The translations under genes were made by a program, and so were the position numbers. 64,000 bases of DNA from Natrinema gelatinilyticum (lineage in GTDB: Archaea > Halobacteriota > Halobacteria > Halobacteriales > Natrialbaceae): the NCBI RefSeq assembly GCF_024266705.1, contig NZ_CP100756.1, positions 124,001 to 188,000 of the forward strand. The letters run 5' to 3'. The notes beneath the pieces are model-generated. The model made no database searches and was not told the DNA's origin. It saw nothing but the letters and a program-made list of their open reading frames with translations. Within the stretch, counting starts at the first letter, position 1. Each line of letters begins with the position of its first letter. Of this stretch, positions 8,545-17,682 are shown one piece after another.

Positions 8545-9623
8545 CTATAGTGATTAGCAGAGATACTCATAGATTTGCGGTGAGTTGAGTGCTGGCAGAG
8601 CCATTGAGAGATATTCGTTGACGTCATCGAGTGTTCGAAAGAGGTGGTTGGCTCGGCCCTCACGGAGCTGTCGCCAACAGTTTTCGAGCGGGTTCATTTC
8701 CGGCGAATGCGCCGGCAAGAATTCCAGAAGCAGGCCGTCTGCGGCGGCCTGCTTCTTCAGCGTCTTCGCGATGAAGTAGCTCGCATTGTCCAAGACAATG
8801 GCGAGCTTCTTGCCGAACTCGTGCTGTATCGCCCGAAGAAAGTGCTTTGCGATTTCAGCGTTGAACCGATTCGACGTCAGAGCAACAAAGCGCTCACGGT
8901 CGTCGGTGACTGCTCCGAGCATGTTCACCTTCTCACGAGCGCCCGAGACCGGCAGTCTCGGGCGCGAATTCACCGGGAACCAATCGGGTTTTTGCTCGGT
9001 TGCGACTTTCTGCGTGTGTTGGTCGATGGCGACGATTCGATACCCTTCAGCCTTCAGCGTCGGCCACTTTTTTTGAACTCCGCACGCCAGCGTCGCTGTT
9101 CTTCTGGGTCAGCCTGGTAGTGAATCGGCCGGGCTGTCTGGACCGACAGCCCGGCCTTTTTCATCAGGCGGTACATGTGCGCGAGAGAATACTTAACGCC
9201 GAAGTTCTCGGCGATGTATTCACGGACGAGGGATGGTCTCCAGGCTGGTGCGTCGATGCCAGCTTCTGACGGCGGCGCCTGAAGCGTCGCCGTCAGTTCG
9301 TCCCACTGGTCGTCGGTAAGGCGAGGACGGCTCCCGCCACGAGGGAGGTCGCCGAGCGCGACGCCCTCGCGCTCGGCGACAGTGTCGATCCAGTCGTAAA
9401 CGGTCTGTGCGGGGATCCCAAGGAGACGTTCGATCTCGTATGGAGAAGAGCCATCGGCGTAGAGCAGTGCAACGGTCAGACGTTTGACTGCCTTTGGATC
9501 AGTTTCCGTGCGCAGTTGCTGGCGCAACTGCTCCTCATCGACATCAGCCAGCTTCTTTCCCCATCCGGTCATACCCGTCTCTACGCACCGTGAAGATATG
9601 AACCAGAGTGCTGATCCCTATAG
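8545..9623 (-). mobile_element. IS630-family insertion sequence
   Basis: The element of about 1.08 kb is bounded by imperfect inverted repeats: CTATAGTGATTAGCA at 8545 and, read inward from the other end, CTATAGGGATCAGCA at 9623-9609 (13 of 15 match). Each end carries a TA, the dinucleotide duplicated by IS630/Tc1-type elements. It contains one transposase gene split into two frames. It separates a DUF2080 remnant (right) from a TnpB remnant (left), so it inserted into an older, already decaying element. Confidence 0.85.
8554..9572 (-). CDS. IS630-family transposase in two frames (slippery A7)
   Basis: The first frame (9572-9054) gives an HTH domain (PYEIERLLGIPAQTVYDWI) and linker ending EFKKSGRR. 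The second frame continues as KWPTLKAEGYRIVAIDQHTQ through VNSRPRLPVSG to YEYLC. The DDE catalytic residues are seen in VAIDQ, AIVLDNAS and SPEMNPLENCW. The frames join at a run of seven A residues (about 9068-9074, minus strand). A -1 shift yields one 339-residue protein, the usual IS630 length. It is either programmed frameshifting or a single-base indel; the perfect continuity on both sides favours a still-functional or recently inactivated transposase. Confidence 0.85.
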
Positions 9624-9767
9624 TAGCGTCGTCGGGGTCGGAAGGACGGACGACTTTCACGTCTGTACCACGCCAGCATTTGAGGATGGTGACGGGACGC
9701 TGTTCCCGAACGGTTCGACTTCACCGTCGAGAACTTCTTCGCCCTCGATTTCAAAGTGTCTCTCCAT
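9624..9767 (-). pseudogene. DUF2080 transposase-associated protein remnant
   Basis: The ATG at 9767 starts MERHFEIEGEEVLDGEVEPF followed by GNS, then the frame is lost. In the neighbouring frame the expected CWRGTDVKVVRPSDPDD continues to the edge of the IS630 element. This matches the small haloarchaeal DUF2080 protein that accompanies IS200/605-type TnpB genes. One frameshift and truncation by the insertion make it non-functional. An AT-rich stretch at about 9787-9806 would have been its promoter. Confidence 0.6.
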
Positions 9768-9897
9768 ACTATGCTCTATTCTTCAACTGCATTTAATATA
9801 ATTAACGACGAGTATCGAAATTTCCGAACGACACCGAGACACTGGTCTATTCAGCCTGTAGCGCACGTACGAAACGATACGGATACTGGTTTCGACG

Positions 9898-10227
9898 TCA
9901 CTCGTCCGGTTCCTCGATCAATCTTGCGATAGTCACGAGTACATCGAACTTCGGGGGTGTCCCCTGGATCTGCACGGTCCCCTCGTCGGGATGATACTGG
10001 ATGAATTCGACCTCAGCGGACTTCGGAAGGTGAGTGTGTTTCAAATCGACTGCGATTCTCTCGTATCTGTCATCCGGACCGTCCCGTTCCGGACCGTCTT
10101 CCCACTCCTCGATTTTCTCGACGAGTTCGTCAATTCTGACTGGACCCTGCTGTTCGTAGAGGTAATACAATACGTACCGTCGTCGTTCGTCTTTGAGTAG
10201 TTCGAATATCGAACCCAGGGTAACCAT
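9898..10227 (-). CDS. DUF7344-type winged-helix protein
   Basis: A 109-residue acidic protein. LGSIFELLKDERRRYVLYYL forms the first helices, VRIDELVEKIEEWED the HTH approach, and RIAVDLKHTHLPKSAEVEFI followed by YHPDEGTVQI the recognition helix and wing. The order and the ERRRYVLYYL signature are those of haloarchaeal DUF7344 proteins, probably transcription regulators. Targets are unknown. It stands alone between the IS region and the aminotransferase, transcribed on the same strand as both. Confidence 0.75.
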   Translation of the reverse strand: MVTLGSIFELLKDERRRYVLYYLYEQQGPVRIDELVEKIEEWEDGPERDGPDDRYERIAVDLKHTHLPKSAEVEFIQYHPDEGTVQIQGTPPKFDVLVTIARLIEEPDE

Positions 10228-10372
10228 AAACCGATCTCGACCAGCGAGAACTTAGCAATTATGACCGCAACGGTGCAATCCACACAGTCTTGATCCAGCC
10301 ACTTGCGGTGTTTTCCGCCCGCAATACGTCGATAGAAAACCGTCGTCTCGGTCGAAAACCCGTTATCGAACG

Positions 10373-11494
10373 TTACCGGACCGCTCGCGTCGCGTCGTCG
10401 ATGATTTCGAGTGCCTGCTTCAAGTCCTCCGTTCCGGTCGCATACGACAATCGCGCGTACCCCTCACCGTTCGCGCCGAACGCGTCGCCTGGGACGACGA
10501 TGACTCCCCGGTCGAGCACCTCGTCACACCATCCTTCGGGCACGTTCGGCATCGCGTAGAAGGCCCCTTCTGGGGTCGGTACCTCGAGACCGGCATCCGT
10601 GAGGCCGTCGATGACGAGGTCCCTGCGTCGTTCGAACGTGTCGACCATCTCCCGCACCGTCTCCTGCGGTCCAGTCAGCGCGGCCTCGGCGGCGTACTGG
10701 GCGGGCGCGGAGGCGCAAGCCTGGCCGTATTGCTGGACGCGGAGCATGCGCTCGATCCGGCGGTTGGAGGCGACGACCCAACCGAGTCGCCAACCGGTCA
10801 TCGAGTAGGTCTTCGAACAGGCGCTGATAACGACCACGTTGTCCGTCTCGGCGAAATCGAACGGCGAGTGATGGCGTCCCTCGAAGAGGATGTGCTCGTA
10901 GACCTCATCGGAGAGACAGAGGACGTCGTGTTCGTCGGCGATGCGAGCGAACTCGCGCATATCCGCCTCGCTCTGGACGGCCCCGGTCGGGTTCGCAGGG
11001 CTGTTGACGACGAACGCCGCCGTGTCGTCCGTAATCGCCCCCTCGACCGTCGCAGGGTCGAGCGTCAGGTCCTCGCGCAGCGGGACCGGCTTTGGCGTGC
11101 CGTCGGCGATACGGGTCAGCGCGTCGTACGAGACGAAGCCCGGATCCGGAAAGATCACTTCCTCTCCCGGATTGACGTGGGTCTCGAGCGCGAGGTGTAA
11201 GGCCCCGCTACCGCCCGACGTGGCGATGACGTCCGCCGGGTCGATATCGTAGCCGTAATCCCGGTCGTACTTCGCGGCGATCGCCTCACGTAACTGGAGC
11301 GTTCCCTTGTTCGATGTGTAAGCGTCGGCCATTCCGGATTCGATCGCCTCGATGGCACCGCGGCGCGCGTGGTCCGGCGTCGGGAAGTCGGGCTGTCCGA
11401 GCCCGAGATTGATTGCGTCTTCGCCCGCGGCTTCGAAGACCTTCCGAATGCCGCTGATCGACACGTGTTCGACTCGATCTGCAAACCCAGTCAT
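10373..11494 (-). CDS. Class I/II PLP-dependent aminotransferase
   Basis: This 373-residue fold-type I aminotransferase starts MTGFADRVEHVSISGIRKVF, a usual start for archaeal aspartate-type transaminases. It contains NLGLGQPDFPTP, the NSPANPTGAV substrate loop, SDEVYEHI and the PLP-binding lysine in SACSKTYSMTGWRLGW. It transfers amino groups between an amino acid (aspartate or aromatic) and 2-oxoglutarate in the cytoplasm. The frame is open for another 111 codons upstream, but these are basic and overlap a palindrome. Specificity cannot be read from sequence. Confidence 0.9.
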   Translation of the reverse strand: MTGFADRVEHVSISGIRKVFEAAGEDAINLGLGQPDFPTPDHARRGAIEAIESGMADAYTSNKGTLQLREAIAAKYDRDYGYDIDPADVIATSGGSGALHLALETHVNPGEEVIFPDPGFVSYDALTRIADGTPKPVPLREDLTLDPATVEGAITDDTAAFVVNSPANPTGAVQSEADMREFARIADEHDVLCLSDEVYEHILFEGRHHSPFDFAETDNVVVISACSKTYSMTGWRLGWVVASNRRIERMLRVQQYGQACASAPAQYAAEAALTGPQETVREMVDTFERRRDLVIDGLTDAGLEVPTPEGAFYAMPNVPEGWCDEVLDRGVIVVPGDAFGANGEGYARLSYATGTEDLKQALEIIDDATRAVR

Positions 11495-11761
11495 GGCTAA
11501 ACCGCTGGTGCCGACCCCGATAACTCTTGATGTGTTCGTCGACGCGTTCGGCCGGCAGATCGTTACGAGAAACGAACGGTCTTGACTGCGGAGGGAAGTG
11601 AAGTACCACGGGCGCGGTGGCCCGTGGCTTCGCCGTGGTCTCTGGCACGAGGCCAGCGCAACGACCGGGAGCGACTGTAATTTCGCCCTCGCTCGTCCCC
11701 ACGGGGACTCGCGTGGAACCAGTAACACCCGAATACACCGCGTCTGCCACCGCAACAGAGG
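11495..11761. other. Intergenic region with a strong palindrome
   Basis: CCACGGGC (11606-11613) and GCCCGTGG (11620-11627) form an 8-bp stem with a 6-nt loop. The minus strand here reads open (PRATAPVVLHF) in a style that resembles TnpB C-terminal tails, so this may be the scar of an IS200/605-type end. It also replaces the expected signal peptide of the next gene. Confidence 0.35.
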
Positions 11762-12385
11762 ATGTCTGTTGCCACCGTGGCGGGATATCTCGGGTTCGTC
11801 CCCGGTAATAAGCCGCTCACGTTTCACGCCGACCGCGTCTCACCGACCGACCAGGCGCTCTCAGAGACCGGGTCCGGGGAGCAATCTGTCAAAGAGGACG
11901 TCATCGAGCGGTCCGGTGGAGTCGCCGGGACTGAGCGTGACTTCGAAGCCTCGTTCTGGCGCTCAATCTATACGAAACGCGTCGAGTACAGGGGCCAAGA
12001 ACGCGAAGGGGCCGCCTTCGCTGCCGTCTCGATCCCGGAAATGGAAGTCGTCGGCCAATCGCTCAACCCCCTCGACGGAACGTCGAACAAGGAACTGCTC
12101 GACCGGTTCACGAATCAGGTCCAGACCGACCAGGGCGCGATCAACGACGTCACACATCAGGAGTCGTTCGACCTCGAGATTCTCGGCGCCGCTCGCACAG
12201 TCGACAGCTTCATCGGTGACTCCGTGCTCGAAGGAGAGCCCATCGAAATCGAAAGTACCGTAACTTCGTTCAGTCACGACGGAGACATGCTGGTACTTCT
12301 CGGCCTTCTCCCGAAGATGCTCACCGAAGAGTCAGCGACCGTCGAGGTATTGATGGAATCTGCGGAGCATCCGCTCGGCAGTTGA
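11762..12385 (+). CDS. DUF6517-like protein with a damaged lipoprotein N-terminus
   Basis: The 207 codons from this ATG read MSVATVAGYLGFVPGNKPLT, then a domain with RDFEASFWRSIYTKRVEY, FAAVSIPEMEVVGQSLNPLD and a C-terminal LVLLGLLPKMLTEE, which fits the haloarchaeal DUF6517 family. Members normally begin with a Tat-type signal and a lipobox AGC. Here the lipobox position is AGY and the charged n-region is absent, because an in-frame TAA lies only 13 codons upstream. It is therefore probably a 5'-truncated, no longer exported version. The function of the family is unknown. Confidence 0.6.
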   Translation: MSVATVAGYLGFVPGNKPLTFHADRVSPTDQALSETGSGEQSVKEDVIERSGGVAGTERDFEASFWRSIYTKRVEYRGQEREGAAFAAVSIPEMEVVGQSLNPLDGTSNKELLDRFTNQVQTDQGAINDVTHQESFDLEILGAARTVDSFIGDSVLEGEPIEIESTVTSFSHDGDMLVLLGLLPKMLTEESATVEVLMESAEHPLGS

Positions 12386-12649
12386 GGGTCACGCTCGGTG
12401 TGTGCTCGACCCGGTGCTCGTTCTTCGAACCGACGTCCGTCCGAACCGTCTCCCCATCGTTACGACAGTCACGGTACCTGTCTCCGTCTCGAGCCGACAG
12501 TCGTCCCACCCGACGGCCACTCGAGAGGCGAGGACGCGAGTCCCGAAGGCAGTGTGGACTCGTAGCTAATTCGTGCCACGATTGTACTCCCCTAGCGACG
12601 TCCCTCCGAACCCGAAACGACGAACCGATGAACGTACCGTCCAAGAGGA

Positions 12650-13513
12650 CTAGTAAAACTCGCGGACGAGGTCCATCGCACCGTCGGGGGCACCGTCCGG
12701 AATGTCGGACATGTCCTCGGTGACGCCGTGTTGTTCGTGATACGGCACCGAGTTCTCGTCCTGGTACATGATGCCCTGATATTCCTTCTCGCTGTCGAGG
12801 ATGACCTTCTTCGCGGCTTCGTAATCGTTCGGATCGTGGTCTTCTTCCTGCAGGTCGACGAGGCTGTCGCGGAAGTAGTCGTACGTGTCGACGTCGTTGA
12901 ACGTGACGCAGGGACTGAAGACGTTGACGAAGCCGAAGCCATCGTGTTCGATCGCTTCCTGGACGATTTCTTCGTGACGCAACGCGTCCGAAGCGAACGA
13001 CTGGGCGATGAACGACGCACCCGAAGCGAGCGCGAGCGCGAGCGGATTGACCGGCGGCTGCTTCGGTCCCTCCGGCGTCGTCGAGGTTTCGAAGTCCGAC
13101 CGCGAGGTCGGTGAGGCCTGCCCCTTCGTCAGGCCGTAGATTCGGTTGTCCATGACCACGTAGGACATGTCGACGTTACGGCGTACAGCGTGGACGAAGT
13201 GACCGGCACCGATCGAGTACCCGTCACCGTCACCGCCGGCGACCATAACCTCGAGATCGGGACGGGCCATTTTGACGCCGGTCCCGACCGGGAGCGCACG
13301 GCCGTGGACCCCGTGGAGGGCGTAGCTGTGCATGTAGGTCCCGATCTTGCCGGAACAACCGATTCCGGCCACGACGAACGTATTGTCTGGGTCGTTGCCG
13401 GTGTTCGCGAGTGCTTTCATCATGCCGTTCATCGTCCCGAAGTCGCCGCATCCGGGACACCACGTCGGCTGCTTGTCGGATTTGAAGTCGGTAAAGCGTA
13501 CGTCGGAGCTCAT
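12650..13513 (-). CDS. korB: 2-oxoacid:ferredoxin oxidoreductase, beta subunit
   Basis: The 287-residue subunit carries the ThDP module: WCPGCGDFG near the N-terminus, the GGDGDGYSIGAGH diphosphate/Mg motif, and VMDNRIYGLTKGQASPT. Together with the alpha subunit it oxidatively decarboxylates 2-oxoglutarate or pyruvate to the acyl-CoA, passing electrons to ferredoxin; haloarchaea use this instead of 2-oxoacid dehydrogenase complexes. Its ATG overlaps the TAA stop of korA by one base (TAATG), which suggests translational coupling. The KorB label rather than PorB rests on overall resemblance and is less certain. Confidence 0.9.
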   Translation of the reverse strand: MSSDVRFTDFKSDKQPTWCPGCGDFGTMNGMMKALANTGNDPDNTFVVAGIGCSGKIGTYMHSYALHGVHGRALPVGTGVKMARPDLEVMVAGGDGDGYSIGAGHFVHAVRRNVDMSYVVMDNRIYGLTKGQASPTSRSDFETSTTPEGPKQPPVNPLALALASGASFIAQSFASDALRHEEIVQEAIEHDGFGFVNVFSPCVTFNDVDTYDYFRDSLVDLQEEDHDPNDYEAAKKVILDSEKEYQGIMYQDENSVPYHEQHGVTEDMSDIPDGAPDGAMDLVREFY

Positions 13514-15267
13514 TATGCTGGCACCTCCTCGGAGAGTTTACTGGTAATTGCGTCGGCGAGTTCGTCCGCTTTGAAGCGAACGCCCGTATACTTGTTGATG
13601 CGTTTCACGCGGGTAAGTACGTCGTGTTCGATCACATCGGCGAACTGACCGGTCGCGTTACACTCGACCACGATCGTGTCCGCCGCGGCGTCGATTTCCT
13701 CGCTCAAGTCCGGCCGTGGGAAGAGGTACGGAACCGAGATGACGCGCACGTCGATGCCGTCGTCCTCGAGGTACTCGAGCGCCTCGACGAGTGCACCTTC
13801 GTTCGACCCCCACGAGATGACGAGGTTGTCGGCGGACGGGTCGCCGAACTCGCGGTAGTCCCACGACTCCTCGTTCCGTGCGGTCTCGACTTTTCGGTTG
13901 CGCTTGTCGACCTGTTGTACGCGTTCGTCTTCCTCTTCGGTTCGGCGCCCGAGTTCGTCGTGCTCGAGGCCAGTCGACATGTGCGCGCCGTCGGTCGTGC
14001 CGGGAATCGCTCGCGGGCTGATTCCGTCTTCTGTGATGGCGTGTGCGCGGAAGCGACCCTGTGCGTCGAGCCAGTCGTCGACGTCGTCCTCGTCGACGAG
14101 TTTGCCGCGGTCGATCTCGACGTCGTCCATGTCGAACGTCTCCGGCGAGAATGTTTGCTCGGTGACTGCGAGTGCGAGGTCGGCAACGAGGTAGACCGGC
14201 GTCTGGTACTTTTCGGCGTAGTTGAACGCTTCGACGGTCTTCCAGAAGCACTCCGAGATGGTTGTCGGGGCGACGACGAATCGCGGAACCTCGCCGTGGC
14301 CACCGTAGAGAGTCATATTGAGATCGCCCTGTTCCTGTTTGGTGGGCATGCCAGTCGAGGGACCGGAGCGCATGACGTCGACGATGACGAGCGGCGTTTC
14401 GCTGGTTGCGATTAATCCGAACGTTTCGGTCATGAGGTCGATTCCCGGACCGGACGTCGCGGTCATCGATCGCGCGCCCGCACGGGCCGCTCCGAGCGCC
14501 ATGTTGATCGCCGACAACTCGTCTTCGGCCTGAACCACGTGGCCGCCGTAGTCCTCGATACGACCGGTCAAGTACTCCATCACGTTCGTCGCAGGCGTAA
14601 TCGGATACCCAGCGTAGAACCGACAGCCAGCGGCGAGCGCACCCATGCCGATCGCCTCGTCTCCGTTGAGCAGGACGTAATCGTTGTCGGTCGTCTCGAC
14701 GTCGTAGCCGAGGTGGTCGAGATCGTAGTTTTCCTGCACGTACTCCTGACCGAGCCGTGCAGCTTCCTTGTTGTTCTCGACGATCTTCGAGCCCTTTCCG
14801 CCGAAGCGCTTTTCGAGCGCTTCGTCGAGGTATTCGACGTCGAAGCCGGTGATCTCACACGCAGCACCGAGTGCGACGATGTTGCGCATGATCGCGCCAC
14901 CGGCGTCTTCGGCCAGTGTCTTCAGCGGAACGTCGACGGGCGTCATTTCGTCCGGTATTTCGGCTTCCCACGAGCGTTCGCCGTCGTAAATGATGGCGCT
15001 CCCGTCGTGAAGTTCGTCGAGATTCTCGTCGATCGTCCGCTGGGTGAGTGCGACCAAAATGTCGAGTCGATCGACCACGCTCTGAACGCGGTCGACCGAT
15101 GTTCGAATCTTGTAGGCAGTGTAGCCGCCGCGGATTCGCGACGCGAAGTCCTTCGACGTGAACACATGCCGTCCGGCTCGGGACAGTGCCTGAGCGAAGA
15201 TTTTTCCGGTCGAATCGATACCGTCGCCGGCCTCGCCCCCGATCGCCCAGTTGAGATCCTCAGCCAT
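13513..15267 (-). CDS. korA: 2-oxoacid:ferredoxin oxidoreductase, alpha subunit (gamma-alpha fusion)
   Basis: This 584-residue protein begins MAEDLNWAIGGEAGDGIDST, the gamma domain, about 190 residues long. It is followed by the alpha domain with CRFYAGYPITPATNVMEYL, MTATSGPGIDLMTETFGL and SGPSTGMPTKQEQGDL. The fused order is usual for haloarchaeal KorA/PorA. It forms the heterodimer with korB directly downstream. MAEDL is preferred to an ATG eight codons earlier; a TTTCATTTATG box at about 15288-15298 lies roughly 26 nt before it, suggesting leaderless transcription of the operon. Confidence 0.9.
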   Translation of the reverse strand: MAEDLNWAIGGEAGDGIDSTGKIFAQALSRAGRHVFTSKDFASRIRGGYTAYKIRTSVDRVQSVVDRLDILVALTQRTIDENLDELHDGSAIIYDGERSWEAEIPDEMTPVDVPLKTLAEDAGGAIMRNIVALGAACEITGFDVEYLDEALEKRFGGKGSKIVENNKEAARLGQEYVQENYDLDHLGYDVETTDNDYVLLNGDEAIGMGALAAGCRFYAGYPITPATNVMEYLTGRIEDYGGHVVQAEDELSAINMALGAARAGARSMTATSGPGIDLMTETFGLIATSETPLVIVDVMRSGPSTGMPTKQEQGDLNMTLYGGHGEVPRFVVAPTTISECFWKTVEAFNYAEKYQTPVYLVADLALAVTEQTFSPETFDMDDVEIDRGKLVDEDDVDDWLDAQGRFRAHAITEDGISPRAIPGTTDGAHMSTGLEHDELGRRTEEEDERVQQVDKRNRKVETARNEESWDYREFGDPSADNLVISWGSNEGALVEALEYLEDDGIDVRVISVPYLFPRPDLSEEIDAAADTIVVECNATGQFADVIEHDVLTRVKRINKYTGVRFKADELADAITSKLSEEVPA

Positions 15268-15556
15268 GTTATCCTGAGCCTTGCCCCCCATAAATGAAAA
15301 GGCTTCTGAAACCCTAACCGGTCAACCCAAACGGTGGGATATCTGGTCACCAGGAGTGAAGAGTTCTGAGTAATCGTTATGGATTTCGATCTGACGGTAC
15401 CCGAGGTAAAAAAAGGCCCCGTTCGGACGTGTTTCGACCTCACTTTCGCGATTTCTCGCGACAACCTACCTCCGCCGATTGCACGTTACGACCGAGTCGC
15501 ATACAACCGGAGACGGAACAGAATGTCTTTTCAACCGGCCGCCAAACGGATTCGAC

Positions 15557-16195
15557 ATGAAGGGCACGCCAGTCACCGTGACATCAGTCACCGACGTCGG
15601 TTCCGACACCATCGCGATCGAACTCGAAACGCCCGATGGGTTCGACGCCTTGCCGGGCCAGTTCGTGTTGCTCCGAGCAGCGCCCGAAGACGAGGAAGTC
15701 GCCCGCCACTACACGCTCTCGTCACCGACCGTGGACGAAACCTTCGAACTCACGGTCGGCATCGACCCTAACGGGGATCTCTCGCCGTGGCTCGCCGACC
15801 GCGAGAGCGGCCAAACCATTCACGTCGAAGGCCCGTTCGGCCGGATCACGTACGACGGAACGAGCGACGCCGTCGCGGTCGCAGGCGGGCCCGGCGTCGG
15901 CGCAGCGGTCGCGATTGCCGAAGCCGCCTTGGACGCGTCCCACGACGCAGTCGTTATCTATCAGGCTGCTGAACCGGCTCACGCCGATCGTCTCGAGGCG
16001 CTCGAGCGAGCTGGCGCAACGGTCGTCTTCGTCGACGATGGTGCGGACGAGGAACTGGCAGCCGCAGTTGCGTCCCACCGAGAGGCGGGTCAGCTCTACG
16101 CGTTCGGCTTCGAAGACTTCGTCACGGCCGTCGCCGAGGCTATCGAGGACGCCGGCGGCGACCCCGACGACGCTCAGATCGAGAACTTCGGCTAA
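15557..16195 (+). CDS. FAD/NAD(P)-binding reductase, ferredoxin-NADP reductase-like
   Basis: A 212-residue flavoprotein. The FAD barrel is seen in FDALPGQFVLLRAAP followed by RHYTLSSPTVDETFELTV (the RxYS-type flavin motif is RHYTLSS). The NAD(P) domain begins with VAVAGGPGVGAAVAIAEA and ends with an acidic C-terminus. It lies divergent to korAB, and one plausible role is electron exchange between ferredoxin or flavin and NAD(P)H; this is inference from position. The start MKGTPVTVTSV is chosen over a GTG 26 codons upstream, which adds unlikely residues. Confidence 0.8.
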   Translation: MKGTPVTVTSVTDVGSDTIAIELETPDGFDALPGQFVLLRAAPEDEEVARHYTLSSPTVDETFELTVGIDPNGDLSPWLADRESGQTIHVEGPFGRITYDGTSDAVAVAGGPGVGAAVAIAEAALDASHDAVVIYQAAEPAHADRLEALERAGATVVFVDDGADEELAAAVASHREAGQLYAFGFEDFVTAVAEAIEDAGGDPDDAQIENFG

Positions 16196-16333
16196 CGAAC
16201 CCCGTCGTCGGGACTATCGAAGACGAGGGCGGCGACCCCGACGACGCTTTCGTTCCGGAGATTCGCGCCCTCGCTATCGTCTCGATCGAAACCACGGATT
16301 TCGTGTTCGGACGTGGCGTCCCGGCCCAAGGTG

Positions 16334-16340
16334 TATATAT
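16334..16340 (+). promoter_or_regulatory. TATA box for the lipoprotein gene at 16362
   Basis: TATATAT centred about 25 nt before the ATG, consistent with a leaderless transcript. Confidence 0.6.
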
Positions 16341-16361
16341 CTTATCGTCGTCGAACCAGAT

Positions 16362-17276
16362 ATGCGACGGCGCGACGTACTCGCCGTTCCGGCAGGCGCA
16401 ATGTGTGGAGTAGCCGGCTGCACCGGTTCGGCGTTCGAACGCCACAAGGCGCGCGATACACGCAATTCGAGGACCGTTGATTCGACCTCCCCGAGAGATT
16501 CGAGTGACGACACTGACGCGAATGGTCTCGAATCCGATTCCAGAGAGACGATCGTGATCGGCGAGTCCGACGACGTTGTGTTTTCGGACGCGCACCCGCC
16601 CCACGAACTTGCTTTCCGGAACGAGAGCGGTACCGAACTGCCGGTTTCGGTCGAAATCACCACTGACAGCGGCGAGGTCCGTTTCGAACGCGACCTCGAT
16701 ATCCCGGCAACGAGAACGCTCCATGTACTCATCGTCGAACCCGGATCGTACACCGTTACCGTCACCGCGAACACTCCGAGCAGTGGCGAGTCGAAGGCAA
16801 CCATCGGAATCGACCGATGCCCCTTCGATTGTACGGAGTCTCGCACGACCGTCGTCCTCAGTGAAAACGGCATCCAGACGCAGACGTCGTCGCGATCGAT
16901 CACGTGTCCCGAGCCACAGATTGGAGAAACGTCGATCGAACTCCTCGAGCAAGGGTGTGCGACCCGGGGCGACGTCGACGGTGCCACGGTCGAATTCGCG
17001 AACGAAACCGTGACCGTAACCGGACGGATCACGACGTCGACGCCGTGTTCAGAACCGTCGCTTGCCAAGGCTGCCTACGACGACCGTCACGACGCTCTCA
17101 CGGTAACCATCGGCCGCGGTGAGCAGTCGGGCAGCGGGTGTATCGACTGCATCGGCATCGTCGACTACAGGGCTCAAATCGATCTCGAAGGGCGCTATCC
17201 CGGCCGCGTCGACGTGTACCACGAAACGCACGACTCGAATCGGCTGGTTGGGGCGGCGGAGTCGGAATCGGAGTGA
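16362..17276 (+). CDS. Tat-type lipoprotein of unknown function
   Basis: This 304-residue protein starts MRRRDVLAVPAGAMCGVAGC: an arginine-rich n-region, a hydrophobic stretch and a VAGC lipobox at residues 17-20, predicting export and lipid anchoring. A Ser/Asp-rich linker (about 25-60) is followed by a beta-rich domain (EIVIGESDD-like start, ELPVSVEITTD, PGSYTVTVTA). The rest holds eight or so Cys residues, including CPFDCTES and CIDCIGIVDY, unusual for haloarchaeal proteins and probably disulfide-bonded or metal-binding outside the cell. I do not recognise the family. A TATA box lies 25 nt upstream. Confidence 0.75.
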   Translation: MRRRDVLAVPAGAMCGVAGCTGSAFERHKARDTRNSRTVDSTSPRDSSDDTDANGLESDSRETIVIGESDDVVFSDAHPPHELAFRNESGTELPVSVEITTDSGEVRFERDLDIPATRTLHVLIVEPGSYTVTVTANTPSSGESKATIGIDRCPFDCTESRTTVVLSENGIQTQTSSRSITCPEPQIGETSIELLEQGCATRGDVDGATVEFANETVTVTGRITTSTPCSEPSLAKAAYDDRHDALTVTIGRGEQSGSGCIDCIGIVDYRAQIDLEGRYPGRVDVYHETHDSNRLVGAAESESE

Positions 17277-17292
17277 CTGCTCGGTCGGGAGC

Positions 17293-17682
17293 TCAGTGCT
17301 CGACGAGTTCCATCAGGAACCCGCCAGTGTCTGCGGGATGGAGGAAGGCGACCGTGTGGCCCCACGCACCTGGGCGTGGTTCCTCGTCGATCAACCGCAC
17401 GTCGTGATCGCGCGCCGTCTCGAGGGCAGCCTCGATGTCGTCGGTTGCGAGCGCCAGGTGGTGGATGCCCGAGCCGTTCGCTTCGACGTAGCTTGCGATC
17501 GTCCCGTCGTCGGTGAGTGGTTCGATCAGTTCGAAGTAGCCGCCGCTCCCACAGTCGAGAAAGACGATGTACATGTCGTCGAATTCCTCTTCGTGTGCGA
17601 CCTCGAGGCCGAAAAGGTCGCCGTACAGTTCCGCACACTGCTCCGCGTCATTCGTCGCCATTCCCGCGTGATCGAAGTGCAT
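17293..17682 (-). CDS. mce: Methylmalonyl-CoA epimerase
   Basis: A 129-residue single VOC (vicinal oxygen chelate) protein of normal length. Metal ligands can be placed at MHFDHAGMA (His), SGIHHLALATDD (His) and FLMELVEH (Glu). It interconverts the R and S forms of methylmalonyl-CoA in the cytoplasm, the step before the mutase, whose large subunit is encoded on the same strand at 21415-23097. An aldo/keto reductase and a sugar dehydrogenase gene lie between them, so they are neighbours rather than one tight operon. Confidence 0.88.
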   Translation of the reverse strand: MHFDHAGMATNDAEQCAELYGDLFGLEVAHEEEFDDMYIVFLDCGSGGYFELIEPLTDDGTIASYVEANGSGIHHLALATDDIEAALETARDHDVRLIDEEPRPGAWGHTVAFLHPADTGGFLMELVEH

